Source of the DNA: Methanothrix harundinacea
GTDB lineage: Archaea; Halobacteriota; Methanosarcinia; Methanotrichales; Methanotrichaceae
Assembly: GCA_001509375.1 (NCBI GenBank)
Contig: LGFT01000008.1
Coordinates: 1-64,000, forward strand
Direction of reading: 5' to 3'
DNA: 64,000 nt
A program made the position numbers and the translations under genes. Below the pieces are notes generated by a model. The model was not told where the DNA came from. It saw only the letters and a program-made list of their open reading frames with translations, and did no database searches. Shown in pieces: positions 1 to 8,925 of the stretch. Numbering within the stretch: position 1 is the first letter of the stretch; the number at the start of each line of letters is the position of its first letter.

Positions 1-1
1 G

Positions 2-526
2 TCATGATAGGCCTGGGCCGATGCCTTCGGCCCTCCCCTTCCGTCGCTCTATCATATCGAGGGCGAAGAGAAAGCCTATCGCCCTCTCCGTCAGAGGATA
101 ACGGCCCACCAGCTCCTTGAACCTCCGGTTGTGGCTCGGCTCGATGAGGTGGGCGAGCTCGTGGACGACGACGTAGTCCTCGACCCACTGGGGGGCGTCC
201 CTCAGCCGGGAGCTGATCCTGATTGTCCCGTCATCGATGGTGCAGCTTCCAAACCTCTTCATCTGTCGGTCCGAGTAGCTTATCGCTTTCCAGCTCAGGG
301 CGCCGTCGAAGTACTTCCGGTTCAGGTGCTCGGCCCTCCTCGCAAGATGGGCGTCATCCCTTCCGCCCATCCTCTGGACCATCCGGGCCTTGAGGCTGGA
401 TACGTGCTCCGCAAGCTCTCGTTCCGAGATCGAGGCTGGAGCCATCACCACCAGATTGCCATCCACCATCCGGGCCTGAACCGTTTTCTTCCGCCGAGCC
501 GACCTCTTGACGATCACCTCCATCAC
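2..526 (-). CDS. YgjP/WLM-type zinc metallopeptidase
   Basis: Predicted metal-dependent hydrolase of the YgjP (DUF45) family. The zinc site is visible near residues 120-136 as HELAHLIEPSHNRRF: HExxH plus a downstream His followed by N-x-x-F, the usual arrangement in this family. The N-terminal third is rich in Arg/Lys and beta-prone, as in YgjP homologues. At 174 residues it is shorter than bacterial members (about 230), the difference being in the middle of the protein. The stop codon lies at the very start of the window, so the gene is complete. The substrate is unknown, and nothing upstream suggests an operon; the next gene is divergent. Confidence 0.85.
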   Translation of the reverse strand: MMEVIVKRSARRKKTVQARMVDGNLVVMAPASISERELAEHVSSLKARMVQRMGGRDDAHLARRAEHLNRKYFDGALSWKAISYSDRQMKRFGSCTIDDGTIRISSRLRDAPQWVEDYVVVHELAHLIEPSHNRRFKELVGRYPLTERAIGFLFALDMIERRKGRAEGIGPGLS

Positions 527-827
527 TACATCTCCATTAATCCGTTGATGTTATAATATGAATTCTTTTCGGACGGAGGGGGTTTTGAGGCGATCAAGAC
601 GTTTATTCCGGGCACCAAGAGACGATCATCAAAGAGAAGCTGGCGGATGTGCCTCGATCCTCGATCGTCAGGGTGTATTCTGGAGTTTCCTCCTCGCCAG
701 GGACCTCTTCGTCCCTGGACGTCTGACTACGCTCCTTTTCTCCTGCGGTTTGTTACCTATATCAAAAGCCTTAATACGATAGACTTCAATTCTCAAGTGA
801 TTCACTAGAATAATAAAGGCGTTTGTC
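527..827. other. Divergent intergenic region, no gene seen
   Basis: About 300 bp between the divergent peptidase and the winged-helix regulator. A 74-codon plus-strand ORF begins at 558, but it has no ribosome binding site and no recognisable motif. Other frames of 590-715 look faintly coding but are interrupted. An AT-rich stretch near 752-800 probably contains the promoter of the regulator. Confidence 0.4.
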
Positions 828-1139
828 ATGTGCCACGGAAAGAACCAGCCCCTGAAACGAATTCAAAGATGCATCCGTGCCCTTCATTGTCCTACGAGAT
901 GGAGGATCATCCAGTGCATCGGCACCGAGGAGAGGAGCACAAAGGAGATCTTTGAGCAGCTCGGGCTCGGCGACGGGATGTCCATGGCAGGGCTTTACTA
1001 TCATCTCTCCGCCCTCAAGGAGGCCGGGATCGTCGAGGTTGCCTCTTATCGAGAGGTCAAAGGCGGCGGCACTCCCGAGAAGGTCTGGAGGCTGAAGACT
1101 CGCAAGATTGTGATAGATCTTTTAGAGGAAGATGTCTAG
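828..1139 (+). CDS. ArsR-like winged-helix transcriptional regulator
   Basis: A 103-residue DNA-binding protein made of a single winged-helix domain. The visible features are a first helix with RALHCPTRWRIIQCIG (residues 18-33), a recognition-helix region containing LYYHLSALKEAGIV and a wing with a Gly-rich turn (VKGGGTPEKVW). It resembles helix-turn-helix regulators of the ArsR/HTH_20 group that act as dimers. There is no clear metal-binding Cys cluster besides Cys2, Cys15, Cys20 and Cys30. It lies 20 bp upstream of the Cys/His-rich gene and ahead of an ABC exporter, all on the same strand, so it probably controls them. The start has no strong Shine-Dalgarno sequence. Confidence 0.8.
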   Translation: MCHGKNQPLKRIQRCIRALHCPTRWRIIQCIGTEERSTKEIFEQLGLGDGMSMAGLYYHLSALKEAGIVEVASYREVKGGGTPEKVWRLKTRKIVIDLLEEDV

Positions 1140-1159
1140 AGGAAAACGAGGTGAAATAG

Positions 1160-1447
1160 ATGTGCTGCGGAGATAAACACGGTTTTGGTGATGGACCATC
1201 GAACGCCGGCGTTCGACGGCTCGGCGTAGGTGAGAATTGTGGATGTCACGAGCCTGGCCACCATTCGGTGGCATCACATCACGGCTCAGGCCTTTTTGGC
1301 GGGCGAGAGACCTGCTGTTGTGGACACCCCCACCCAAGTCAGGAGGAGCGGATATCGATGCTGGAGAAGTACAGGGAACGGCTGAAGAACGAGCTGGAAG
1401 GGGTTGAGGAAGAGCTGATGAGGTTGAACGAGCTGACCAAGGATTAA
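1160..1447 (+). CDS. Cys/His-rich small protein with C-terminal coiled coil
   Basis: A 95-residue protein in two parts. Residues 1-60 carry many cysteines and histidines (CC near the start, CGCHEPGHH, CCCGHPHP), which suggests metal binding. Residues 66-95 form a charged amphipathic helix of coiled-coil type (MLEKYRERLKNELEGVEEEL). Small archaeal and bacterial proteins with this plan (DUF5320-like) exist, but no function is established. A good ribosome binding site (GAGGTGA) sits 5 bases before the ATG. Its place between a winged-helix regulator and an ABC exporter suggests a role in metal sensing or resistance, which is inference. Confidence 0.75.
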   Translation: MCCGDKHGFGDGPSNAGVRRLGVGENCGCHEPGHHSVASHHGSGLFGGRETCCCGHPHPSQEERISMLEKYRERLKNELEGVEEELMRLNELTKD

Positions 1448-1541
1448 GAGAACGGGCTCCATTCCGGGATGGGCCAATTTCAGTGCGACCCTCCCCCCGG
1501 GGGTGGTGGAGATGAATCTTTGCGGAGTGTTCGGGTGATGC

Positions 1542-2510
1542 ATGAACACCATCGACGTCCAGGGCTTGACCAAGCGGTTTGATGGCTTTACAGCCGTAGA
1601 CGGCATCAGCTTCGAGGTGGGAGAAGGAGAATTATTCGGCCTTTTGGGCCCCAACGGCTCAGGCAAAACCACCACCATCAGGATGCTCGTCGGCCTATCC
1701 CGACCAACGGCAGGACGGGCCAAAATCCTCGGTTTCGACCTCTCGTTCGGGATCACCGAGGCCAAGAGGGGGATCGGAGTGGTTCCCGACAGCTCAAACC
1801 TCTACGATGAGCTCTCCGCTCGGGAGAACCTCCTCTTCATGGCCAAGCTCTACGGAGTCCCGAAGGACGTCCGGGAGCAGAAGTCTGAGGAGCTCCTGAA
1901 GTTGTTTGGTCTCTATGAGCGAAGAGACGACCGGTTCGGGACCTTCTCCCGAGGGATGAAGCGCGCCCTGACTATAGCTGCGGCTCTGGTACACGATCCC
2001 AAGGTCCTATTCCTGGATGAGCCGACGGTGGGGTTGGACGTGGTGGCTGCCCGCTCCCTTCGAGAGCTCATATCCGACCTCCATGGAAAGGGTCTGACCA
2101 TAGTCCTGACAACTCATTATCTGGAGGAGGCGGACCTGCTGTGCGATCGGATAGCCATCCTGGTGAAGGGGAATGTCGTCGAGATCGATACGCCTCGAGG
2201 GCTGAAGAGGCGTGCGGAAGAGCGGTCCGTCATCGAGGCCTCCTTCGGACGGGAGGCGACCGATCTTGTTGGGGATTTATCGGCTCGGCTCCCCGGAGCA
2301 GAGGTCGTCTTGCTGGACGAGACGCGGGTGAAGATCTATGGAGGAGACCCGTCCCGGGTGCTGGAGGAGATATTCGAGTTCTCGAAGGAGCGCAATCTGG
2401 GGTTGAATGCCATAAACAGCATAAAGCCGAGCCTTGAGGACGCCTTCGTCAGGATAACCGGCCTGAGCCCGACGGTGATGGCAAGAGAGAAGGGGGGGAA
2501 GGGGAGATGA
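1542..2510 (+). CDS. ABC transporter ATP-binding protein
   Basis: The nucleotide-binding subunit of an ABC-2-type exporter (DrrA/CcmA-like). Walker A is GPNGSGKT (residues 36-43), the signature region reads FSRGMKRALTIA, which deviates from canonical LSGGQ, and Walker B plus D-loop is LFLDEPTVGLD, followed by the switch His in LTTHYLEEAD. The C-terminal about 90 residues form the usual extension of this subfamily. The stop codon overlaps the start of the permease gene by 4 bp, indicating translational coupling. The substrate is not evident; drug, lipid or heavy-metal-stress export are all possible. Its neighbours are a Cys/His-rich protein and a winged-helix regulator. Confidence 0.9.
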   Translation: MNTIDVQGLTKRFDGFTAVDGISFEVGEGELFGLLGPNGSGKTTTIRMLVGLSRPTAGRAKILGFDLSFGITEAKRGIGVVPDSSNLYDELSARENLLFMAKLYGVPKDVREQKSEELLKLFGLYERRDDRFGTFSRGMKRALTIAAALVHDPKVLFLDEPTVGLDVVAARSLRELISDLHGKGLTIVLTTHYLEEADLLCDRIAILVKGNVVEIDTPRGLKRRAEERSVIEASFGREATDLVGDLSARLPGAEVVLLDETRVKIYGGDPSRVLEEIFEFSKERNLGLNAINSIKPSLEDAFVRITGLSPTVMAREKGGKGR

Positions 2511-3232
2511 TCCGCGACGATCTGCGGTGCATATACCTCATCGCCGCAAAAGACATGAGGACTTACTACCTCAAGCCTCCGGCAGTAAGCTGGGGTATGG
2601 TCTTTCCCGTGGCCTGGACTCTGGCCTTTTACCTCCGAAGCCCCAGCAACTTCGAAGATCTCGTCCCCGGCCTGATCGCCATGACCATCCTCTTCAGCAC
2701 GACGGCGGCCGAGGCGGTGGTCATAAACTTCGAGCTGAGGCTCGGGTCCCTTGAGAGGCTGCTTCTGGCGCCGGTGAGCACCGACTCGGTCCTCCTGGGA
2801 AAAGTTCTCGGCGGCTTTCTCTTCGGCCTATTGATGACATCGATGGTGACGCTGGGAACGGCTCTCGGCCTGGAACTTCACCCCAACCTCAGCACCCTGA
2901 TCCCTGTGGGGTTGATCTCCCTTATGGTTTTCTCCTCGATGGGTGCCCTCTTCAGCGTCCTATTCAAGGAGGTCTTCGAGGCCCAGACCTTCCTCAACCT
3001 TCCGAGGTTTTTGATGGTCTTCCTATGCGGCGTCGTCTATCCGATATCGGCCATGCCGTCGTGGCTTCAAGCCATAAGCCAGCTTCTTCCCCTCACCTAC
3101 ACCGTGGAGGGGCTTCGTGCCGCCTTCTCTGCTTCCCCGCCATCCTCTTTTAAGGGCCTCCTCATTCTGACGGTATTTCTGATTCTATTCATTCTTCCGG
3201 CGATGAGGATGCTCCGAAAGAGGTTCGAGTGA
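2507..3232 (+). CDS. ABC-2 type transporter permease
   Basis: Integral membrane subunit (241 residues) partnering the preceding ATPase, with which it overlaps by ATGA. About six hydrophobic segments are visible: near 28-45, 51-72, 102-126, 135-155, 168-190 and 218-236. The loop FKEVFEAQTFLNLPRFLMVFLCGVVYP fits the conserved ABC-2 region between TM4 and TM5, with a Pro in the fifth segment and SQLLPLTY after it. It probably forms the membrane pore as a homodimer. The transported compound is unknown. Confidence 0.88.
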   Translation: MIRDDLRCIYLIAAKDMRTYYLKPPAVSWGMVFPVAWTLAFYLRSPSNFEDLVPGLIAMTILFSTTAAEAVVINFELRLGSLERLLLAPVSTDSVLLGKVLGGFLFGLLMTSMVTLGTALGLELHPNLSTLIPVGLISLMVFSSMGALFSVLFKEVFEAQTFLNLPRFLMVFLCGVVYPISAMPSWLQAISQLLPLTYTVEGLRAAFSASPPSSFKGLLILTVFLILFILPAMRMLRKRFE

Positions 3233-3334
3233 GGTTTCAGATCAGGCGCGGGCTAAATTTCCGTTCATTATAGTTTTCAGCTCGGACATCGGCTTCAAAG
3301 CCCGCCCTCCAGACGGCAAAGAATTTGGGTTGAT

Positions 3335-3345
3335 TATTAATATAT
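3335..3345 (+). promoter_or_regulatory. TATA box of CGGC-domain gene
   Basis: The AT-rich sequence ATTAATATATG lies about 40 bp ahead of the chosen TTG start at 3384. An archaeal transcript starting about 25 bp downstream would have a short leader containing the GAGGTGAT ribosome binding site. Confidence 0.5.
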
Positions 3346-3383
3346 GTTGATCAAAGCTTTGAGCGGATTGAGAGGTGATATGG

Positions 3384-3716
3384 TTGGTCAAAGTGGGACT
3401 CGTCAGATGTGAAGCTGCCATGAGAATCTGCCCCGGGACATCGTGTTTCAAGGCGATAAGAGAGAAGACCGGAAGCTTTTCTCAGTATTCTGATGAAGAG
3501 ATCGAGATAATAGGGATGGTGCCCTGTGGAGGCTGTCCAGGCAGAGATGCCGTCCGCCAGGCGGCAGAGATGGTGCGAAGGGGTGCCGAGGTGATCTTCA
3601 TCTGCACCTGCATGATAAAACCGATACCTTCTGAGCCTGTTTGTAAGTATTCCGAGGAGATAGCCGGAGCCATTCGAAAGAAGACGGGCGTCGATGTCGT
3701 TATGGGCACCCACTGA
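3384..3716 (+). CDS. CGGC-domain protein
   Basis: A 110-residue protein of the CGGC family, named after the motif seen here as VPCGGCPGRDAV (about residues 51-62). Further conserved cysteines are in RCEAAMRICPGTSCF near the N-terminus and FICTCMIKP in the middle. This pattern suggests a metal or iron-sulfur site; the family has no settled biochemical role. I chose TTG at 3384 because GAGGTGAT (3372-3379) is spaced correctly for it; an in-frame GTG at 3375 lies inside that ribosome binding site. The gene stands alone, with convergent purM downstream. Confidence 0.8.
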   Translation: MVKVGLVRCEAAMRICPGTSCFKAIREKTGSFSQYSDEEIEIIGMVPCGGCPGRDAVRQAAEMVRRGAEVIFICTCMIKPIPSEPVCKYSEEIAGAIRKKTGVDVVMGTH

Positions 3717-3845
3717 TGGTAATATCCATCTTTTTTATTTTCAGCTCAAGGCCAGGGGTTTTTGGGAGGGGCTTTGGGTGGCCCTCCAAACTGGATAAAC
3801 CCCCGAACTCGTAAATTGCCTCCGGTTCCTTCCGGTTCCTTCCGC

Positions 3846-4838
3846 CTATTTCAGCTCCATATCCCCGAGCCGGAGCCCCTCGTCGACGATCTCGCCGACG
3901 ACCTTCCCGTCGGTCATTCCCAGGACCGCGTCCACATCGTCCTCGGGAAGGACGAAGACCCAGCCCATCCCCATGTTGAAGGTCCGGTACATCTCGTCCT
4001 CGGCTACGCCCCCCTCCTCCTGGAGGAAGCGGAATATCGGCTGGGGCTCCAGGGGATCGTCGATCTCGAAGCCGAAGCCGCTGATCCTGTGGAGCTTGAG
4101 AAGGCCGCTTCCTGTGATGTGGGCCATGCCATGAATGTCAGCCTTCTGAATCACCTCCAGAGCCTCCATGTAGATCCTCGTCGGCTCCAGAAGCTCCTCG
4201 CCGATCGTCCTCTTGGAGTAGGGCATCCGATCAAAGTAGGTGTAGCTCGATTCAGCGACGATCTTTCTTGCGAGAGAGAAGCCGTTGCTGTGCAGGCCGG
4301 AGCTCGGAAGCCCGACGACGACGTCGCCCTTCTCGATCTTCTCGCCAGATATGATCTCCTTTTTCTTGATCATCCCGATGCATGTTCCTGCGAGGTCGAA
4401 GCCCCGAATGATCTCGGGCAAGGAGGCCGTCTCGCCCCCGACGATGCTGATGTTTGCGATCTCCGCCCCCCGTTCGAGCCCGACGGCGATCTGTGCGGTC
4501 ATCTCAGGGTCGACCTTCTCCAGGGCGAGGTAGTCGACGAAGGCCAGGGGCTCGGCCCCGATGGCGAGGAGGTCGTTGACGTTCATCGCCATGCAATCGA
4601 TCCCCACGGTATCCCACTTCTTCATCTCGTTTGCGATCAAAACCTTGCTTCCGACGCCGTCGGTGGTCATGGCGATGGCGTACTCGCCCATGTCGATGAG
4701 GCCAGCGTAGTGGCCGATCTCGGAGATGGGGGCTCCGATCCCCTTACGTCTGCCGGTCATGACGCCCTTCATGGCCGATATGGCCCTCTCCTCGGCCCTG
4801 ATGTCGACGCCGGAGTCTGCATAGGTCAGTCTCTTCAT
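3846..4838 (-). CDS. purM: Phosphoribosylformylglycinamidine cyclo-ligase (AIR synthetase)
   Basis: PurM converts formylglycinamidine ribonucleotide and ATP to aminoimidazole ribonucleotide, the fifth step of purine synthesis, in the cytoplasm. At 330 residues it has the expected length. Recognisable motifs are YADSGVDI at the N-terminus, TTDGVGSKV (substrate/ATP-binding Asp-Gly loop), DCMAMNVNDLLAIGAEPL, the Gly-rich IVGGETASLPE and GLPSSGLHSNGFSLAR. Its start overlaps the 3' end of the aspartate kinase gene by ATGA, so the two are probably co-translated. No other purine genes are in view. Confidence 0.95.
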   Translation of the reverse strand: MKRLTYADSGVDIRAEERAISAMKGVMTGRRKGIGAPISEIGHYAGLIDMGEYAIAMTTDGVGSKVLIANEMKKWDTVGIDCMAMNVNDLLAIGAEPLAFVDYLALEKVDPEMTAQIAVGLERGAEIANISIVGGETASLPEIIRGFDLAGTCIGMIKKKEIISGEKIEKGDVVVGLPSSGLHSNGFSLARKIVAESSYTYFDRMPYSKRTIGEELLEPTRIYMEALEVIQKADIHGMAHITGSGLLKLHRISGFGFEIDDPLEPQPIFRFLQEEGGVAEDEMYRTFNMGMGWVFVLPEDDVDAVLGMTDGKVVGEIVDEGLRLGDMELK

Positions 4839-6244
4839 CTCTCCACCTCCTTCGCCCCTCCCTCAAGTCCGAACTCCCGGTGGAGCTCCTGGACCGCCCT
4901 CTCGGCCTCCGCCATGCTGACGACGAAGGAGATGTTGTGCTCGCTAGATCCTTGGCTGATCATGAGGACGTTGATCCTGGATCTGCCCATGGCGCCGAAG
5001 ACCCTGCCGGCTACTCCAGGGGTCCCCACCATCCCGGCCCCGACGACAGCGATGACGGCCACATCCTTGTTGTGAGAGACCTCTCTCACGATGGTGGTGG
5101 GAAACTCGGCCCGGAGGGCGATCTCGGCGACGTCGACTTGGGGCTCGTCGACGACGACGGATATGTTCGCCTCGGAAGAGCCCTGGCTGATCATGACGAT
5201 GTTCACCCCGGCGTTGGCGAGAGCCGAAAAGGCCCTGGCGGCGATGCCGGGGGTACCGATCATCCCGGCTCCGGATATCGTCAGGAGCGCTACGTTCTTC
5301 GATAGGGTGACGGCCTTGATCACATCCTCCTTGGCCACGCCCTCCTTTACGATCAGGGTTCCGGGATCCTGGGGATCGAAGGTGCATTTCACCCGGACGG
5401 GGATGCCGTTTCTGATGGCGGGCTCGATGGCCCTTGGGTGGAGGACCTTCGCCCCGAAGTAGGACATCTCCATCGCCTCCCGGTATGATATGACGGGGAT
5501 GTTCTTCGCCTCGGAGACGATCCGGGGGTCTGTGGTGAGAACGCCAGTCGTGTCCTTCCAGAACCAGATCTCATCTGCGCCGATGGCCGCCCCTATGAGA
5601 GACGCTGAGAAGTCCGAACCGCCTCGGCCCAAGGTCGTTATGTTTCCCCTCTCGTCCTCGGCGATGAACCCCGTCACCACAGGGACCCCCTCGACGGGGG
5701 TGAGCCTCGAGGCGAGGAGGTCGTAGCTCTTCTCCAGGGGCTTCGCGTTCCCGTAATCGCTGGTGGTGATGATTCCGGCCTCCCCCCCCGAATAATATTT
5801 GGACTTGAGGCCCAGGTCTCTCAGGACACCGGCGAGGATGGGGGCTGCGAGCCTCTCACCGTAGCTGGAGATCCTGTCGATGGACCGGGGTGATAGCTCG
5901 CCGAGGTAGCAGATGCCGATGAAGGCCTTCTCCAGCTCGCTGAGCCTCTGGATGACGATCTCTTTCAGCTCCTTTACGATCTCAGGATCCCTTACCCCCT
6001 CCATCAGGGCCTGAATATGTCGTTTGCTCAGCCTGTCCACGAAGGTCACAATGTCCTCGACATTCCCGCCGCTGGCCGAGGCTCTGGCGCACTGGAGGAG
6101 GTCGTCGGTGACCCCTCCCAGGGCGGAGGTAACGACGATGATATCGTTCTCATCGCTCAGGCTCTTTACCAGCTCTCCGACGTTTCGGAGCTTAGCCCCG
6201 TCGGCCACCGAGGATCCGCCAAACTTCATTACCAAGCGTGCCAT
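4835..6244 (-). CDS. lysC: Aspartate kinase with two ACT domains
   Basis: It phosphorylates aspartate, the first step toward lysine, threonine and methionine. The N-terminal amino acid kinase domain starts with MKFGGSSVADG and includes the conserved TTLGRGGSDFSA. The C-terminus holds tandem ACT domains with the repeated pattern GTPGIAARAF...INVLMISQGSSE, which usually bind the feedback inhibitor. I place the start at the ATG at 6244 (469 residues) because the protein then begins MARLVMKFGGSS; a longer frame begins at 6274. Downstream purM overlaps by 4 bp. Whether it is lysine- or threonine-sensitive cannot be told. Confidence 0.93.
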   Translation of the reverse strand: MARLVMKFGGSSVADGAKLRNVGELVKSLSDENDIIVVTSALGGVTDDLLQCARASASGGNVEDIVTFVDRLSKRHIQALMEGVRDPEIVKELKEIVIQRLSELEKAFIGICYLGELSPRSIDRISSYGERLAAPILAGVLRDLGLKSKYYSGGEAGIITTSDYGNAKPLEKSYDLLASRLTPVEGVPVVTGFIAEDERGNITTLGRGGSDFSASLIGAAIGADEIWFWKDTTGVLTTDPRIVSEAKNIPVISYREAMEMSYFGAKVLHPRAIEPAIRNGIPVRVKCTFDPQDPGTLIVKEGVAKEDVIKAVTLSKNVALLTISGAGMIGTPGIAARAFSALANAGVNIVMISQGSSEANISVVVDEPQVDVAEIALRAEFPTTIVREVSHNKDVAVIAVVGAGMVGTPGVAGRVFGAMGRSRINVLMISQGSSEHNISFVVSMAEAERAVQELHREFGLEGGAKEVER

Positions 6245-6364
6245 CTCGAAAACCCTGTGAACGTCCCATCTCACCGATATAAGCTTTACTCACAGTTTTA
6301 TAATTGAAATTGTATTTTTCAGCCGGCTCTCGACGACGATCGGAGTTGGCAAGCCAGACCCAAA

Positions 6365-6470
6365 GCTCCTGCACCGTCCTGTATTCGGATGACCAGTGGT
6401 GGTCTCAGTGCAGGAGCGCTGACGGCCGTTGGGCCGACCACGGGATCTGAGGCTCCAGCACCGCTCTGTA
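6365..6470. repeat. Inverted and direct repeat cluster upstream of fusA
   Basis: GCTCCTGCAC at 6365-6374 is repeated as a perfect inverse copy at 6408-6417. A degenerate direct copy (GCTCCAGCACCGCTCTGTATT) at about 6452-6471 matches the first copy and its continuation CCGTCCTGTATT. The cluster lies within the 384-bp spacer before the EF-2 gene, about 100 bp upstream of the probable TATA box. It could be an operator, a folded RNA from the other strand, or a relic of a mobile element. Confidence 0.45.
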
Positions 6471-6569
6471 TTTTCTATACTTGGATTGGAGGTACATACA
6501 GAATGATCATTCGCCGACCGAAAAATCGATCGTGGCGACCTCCCGAGAGCCGTCATCGAGGGCCGAAGG

Positions 6570-6578
6570 CTTATATAG
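6570..6578 (+). promoter_or_regulatory. TATA box of fusA operon
   Basis: CTTATATAG is a near-consensus archaeal TATA element. Transcription would begin near 6600, giving a leader of about 60 nt before the EF-2 start at 6659. Confidence 0.6.
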
Positions 6579-6658
6579 GTGTACGAAGATGGAACCGAGA
6601 CTCCAAGATTCAGAAGCTTTAGATTCAGAGCTTTATCTTAAATTTCGCGAGGCTTGAT

Positions 6659-8854
6659 ATGGGCAAGAGGAAGAAGATGGCTGAGCGCGTAACCGCGCTT
6701 ATGGACAAGCCAGAGAAGATCAGAAATATCGGTATTGTTGCGCATATTGATCACGGCAAGACGACATTATCTGACAATCTGCTTGCGGGAGCCGGCATGA
6801 TCTCCATGGAGCTGGCGGGCAAGCAGCTATTTATGGACTTTGACGAGCTGGAGCAGGCACGAGGGATCACCATCGATTCTGCCAACGTCTCCATGGTCCA
6901 CGAGTACAAGGGCGAGGAGTACCTCATCAACATGATCGACACCCCTGGTCACGTCGACTTCGGCGGCGACGTCACAAGGGCGATGCGAGCCGTTGACGGC
7001 GCCGTCGTCGTCGTGGACGCCGTGGAGGGTGCCATGCCCCAGACTGAGACGGTCCTTCGACAGGCTCTCAAAGAGAACGTTCATCCGGTTCTGTTCGTCA
7101 ACAAGGTCGACCGTCTTCTGAACGAGCTTAAGGTGGACAAGCAGGAGATGCAGCTCCGGCTTGGTAAGCTCATCGACAACATAAACAAGCTCATCCGGGG
7201 CATGAACGAGGAGAAGTACAAGGCTGGCTGGAAGGTAGACGCCGCCGACGGGAGCGTGGCCTTCGGGTCCGCTCTTTACAACTGGGCGATAAGCGTTCCC
7301 CAGATGAAGAGCACTGGGATCGGCTTCGGCGAGGTCTACGACTACTGCCAGGTCGGAGACATGAAGACCCTCGCCGAGAAGTGCCCTCTCTACCTTGCAG
7401 TTAACGACATGGTCATCCGCTTCCTCCCAAGCCCCCTCAAGGCCCAGAAGGAGCGTGTGGCGGTCATATGGCACGGCGACAAGAGCAGCAAGCTCTACAA
7501 GTCGATGGAGGACTGCGACCCCAAGGGCGCAGTTGCCTTCATGGTCACCGACATATCCGTCGACCCTCACGCGGGCGAGGTCGCGACGGGCAGGCTCTTC
7601 TCGGGAACTCTGGAGAGGGGCATGGAACTATCCATCTCTGGCGTTGCAAAGCCTAACCGGGTCCAGCAGACGGGAATATTCATGGGCGCTGACAGAATTG
7701 AGGTGGAGAGAATCCCCGCCGGGAACATTGCGGCTGTGACGGGCCTGCGAGACGCCTTCGTAGGGTCTACTGTATCCTCCGACAGAGACGCAACTCCCTT
7801 CGAGGACATCAAGCACGTCAGCGAGCCCGTGGTCACCGTCGCCGTCGAGGCGAAGAACACACGGGACCTTCCGAAGCTGGTGGAGGTTCTGAGGCAGGTC
7901 GCGAAGGAAGATCCGACCCTCAACATCACCATCAACGAGGAGACCGGCGAGCACCTGATGGCCGGGATGGGCGAGCTCCACCTGGAGATCGTCGCCTACA
8001 GAATCCAGAGAGACAAGGGCGTCGAGATCACCACCTCGCCTCCGATCGTCGTCTATCGGGAGTCGATCACAGGAAAAACTCCCGGTGCCGTTGAGGGTAA
8101 GTCCCCCAACCACCACAACCGCTTCTACATCGAGATCGAGCCCCTCGAGCTCGAGGTGGTGGATGCCATCAAGTCCGGCGAGGTCTCCATGAAGATGGAA
8201 GAGCTGGAGCGGAGAAACATCCTGATCAGCAAGGGGATGGACAAGGAGGAGGCGAGGAACATATCCAGCATCTTCGAGTCCAACATCTTCATCAACATGA
8301 CCAAGGGCGTTCAGTACCTGCGAGAGACGATGGAGTTGATGCTGGAGGGCTTCGTCGAGGCGACGAAGAACGGTCCCATATGCAGAGAGCCGGTCCAGGG
8401 CGTAAAGGCAAAGCTGGTGGATATCAAACTTCACGAGGACGCCATCCACCGAGGACCTGCCCAGGTCATCCCCGCCGTCAGGCAGGCGGTACAAGCTGGG
8501 ATCCTCATGGCGAACCCCACCATCCTGGAGCCCTTCCAGAACGTCTTTATACAGGTTCCACAGGAGCAGATGGGGGGTGCCATGTCCGAGATCCAGGGCC
8601 GAAGAGGCATGATCCTGAGCATGGAGACCGAGGGTGACATGATCATAATCAAGGCGAAGGCACCAGTCTCTGAGCTCTTCGGATTTGCGGGAGCGATCCG
8701 GGGAGCCACCGAGGGCAGGTCCCTATGGAGCACGGAGTTTGCCGGCTTTGAGCCGATCCCGCCGGCGGCGATGGTGGAGACGGTACGCCAGATCCGGGGC
8801 CGGAAGGGTCTAAAGACCGAGATGCCTAAGCCCAGCGATTATCTGAAGGCTTGA
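6659..8854 (+). CDS. fusA: Translation elongation factor aEF-2
   Basis: This GTPase drives translocation of the ribosome. G1 is AHIDHGKT (28-35), followed by DTPGHVDF and NKVD. Later domains include the motif [15 protein letters not shown], whose His is the residue normally converted to diphthamide in archaea and eukaryotes. At 731 residues the length is exactly typical of archaeal EF-2. It is the first gene of a translation cluster, followed after 71 bp by EF-1alpha and then S10 and a tRNA. The ATG is preceded by a weak GAGGC ribosome binding site. Confidence 0.97.
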   Translation: MGKRKKMAERVTALMDKPEKIRNIGIVAHIDHGKTTLSDNLLAGAGMISMELAGKQLFMDFDELEQARGITIDSANVSMVHEYKGEEYLINMIDTPGHVDFGGDVTRAMRAVDGAVVVVDAVEGAMPQTETVLRQALKENVHPVLFVNKVDRLLNELKVDKQEMQLRLGKLIDNINKLIRGMNEEKYKAGWKVDAADGSVAFGSALYNWAISVPQMKSTGIGFGEVYDYCQVGDMKTLAEKCPLYLAVNDMVIRFLPSPLKAQKERVAVIWHGDKSSKLYKSMEDCDPKGAVAFMVTDISVDPHAGEVATGRLFSGTLERGMELSISGVAKPNRVQQTGIFMGADRIEVERIPAGNIAAVTGLRDAFVGSTVSSDRDATPFEDIKHVSEPVVTVAVEAKNTRDLPKLVEVLRQVAKEDPTLNITINEETGEHLMAGMGELHLEIVAYRIQRDKGVEITTSPPIVVYRESITGKTPGAVEGKSPNHHNRFYIEIEPLELEVVDAIKSGEVSMKMEELERRNILISKGMDKEEARNISSIFESNIFINMTKGVQYLRETMELMLEGFVEATKNGPICREPVQGVKAKLVDIKLHEDAIHRGPAQVIPAVRQAVQAGILMANPTILEPFQNVFIQVPQEQMGGAMSEIQGRRGMILSMETEGDMIIIKAKAPVSELFGFAGAIRGATEGRSLWSTEFAGFEPIPPAAMVETVRQIRGRKGLKTEMPKPSDYLKA

Positions 8855-8925
8855 AGCCTTCTCTGAAAAGATTTAAACGGAATAGACGTAAATACGGAGT
8901 TGAAAGTTAACCGGAGGAGATAAAG

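Noticed and set aside
558..782. 74-codon plus-strand ORF
   Set aside because: No ribosome binding site, no motif, composition unlike neighbouring genes.
3762..5075. 437-codon plus-strand ORF
   Set aside because: It is antisense to purM and the aspartate kinase end, both recognised by clear family motifs; the sequence is low-complexity Asp/Leu/Val typical of shadow frames in GC-rich DNA.
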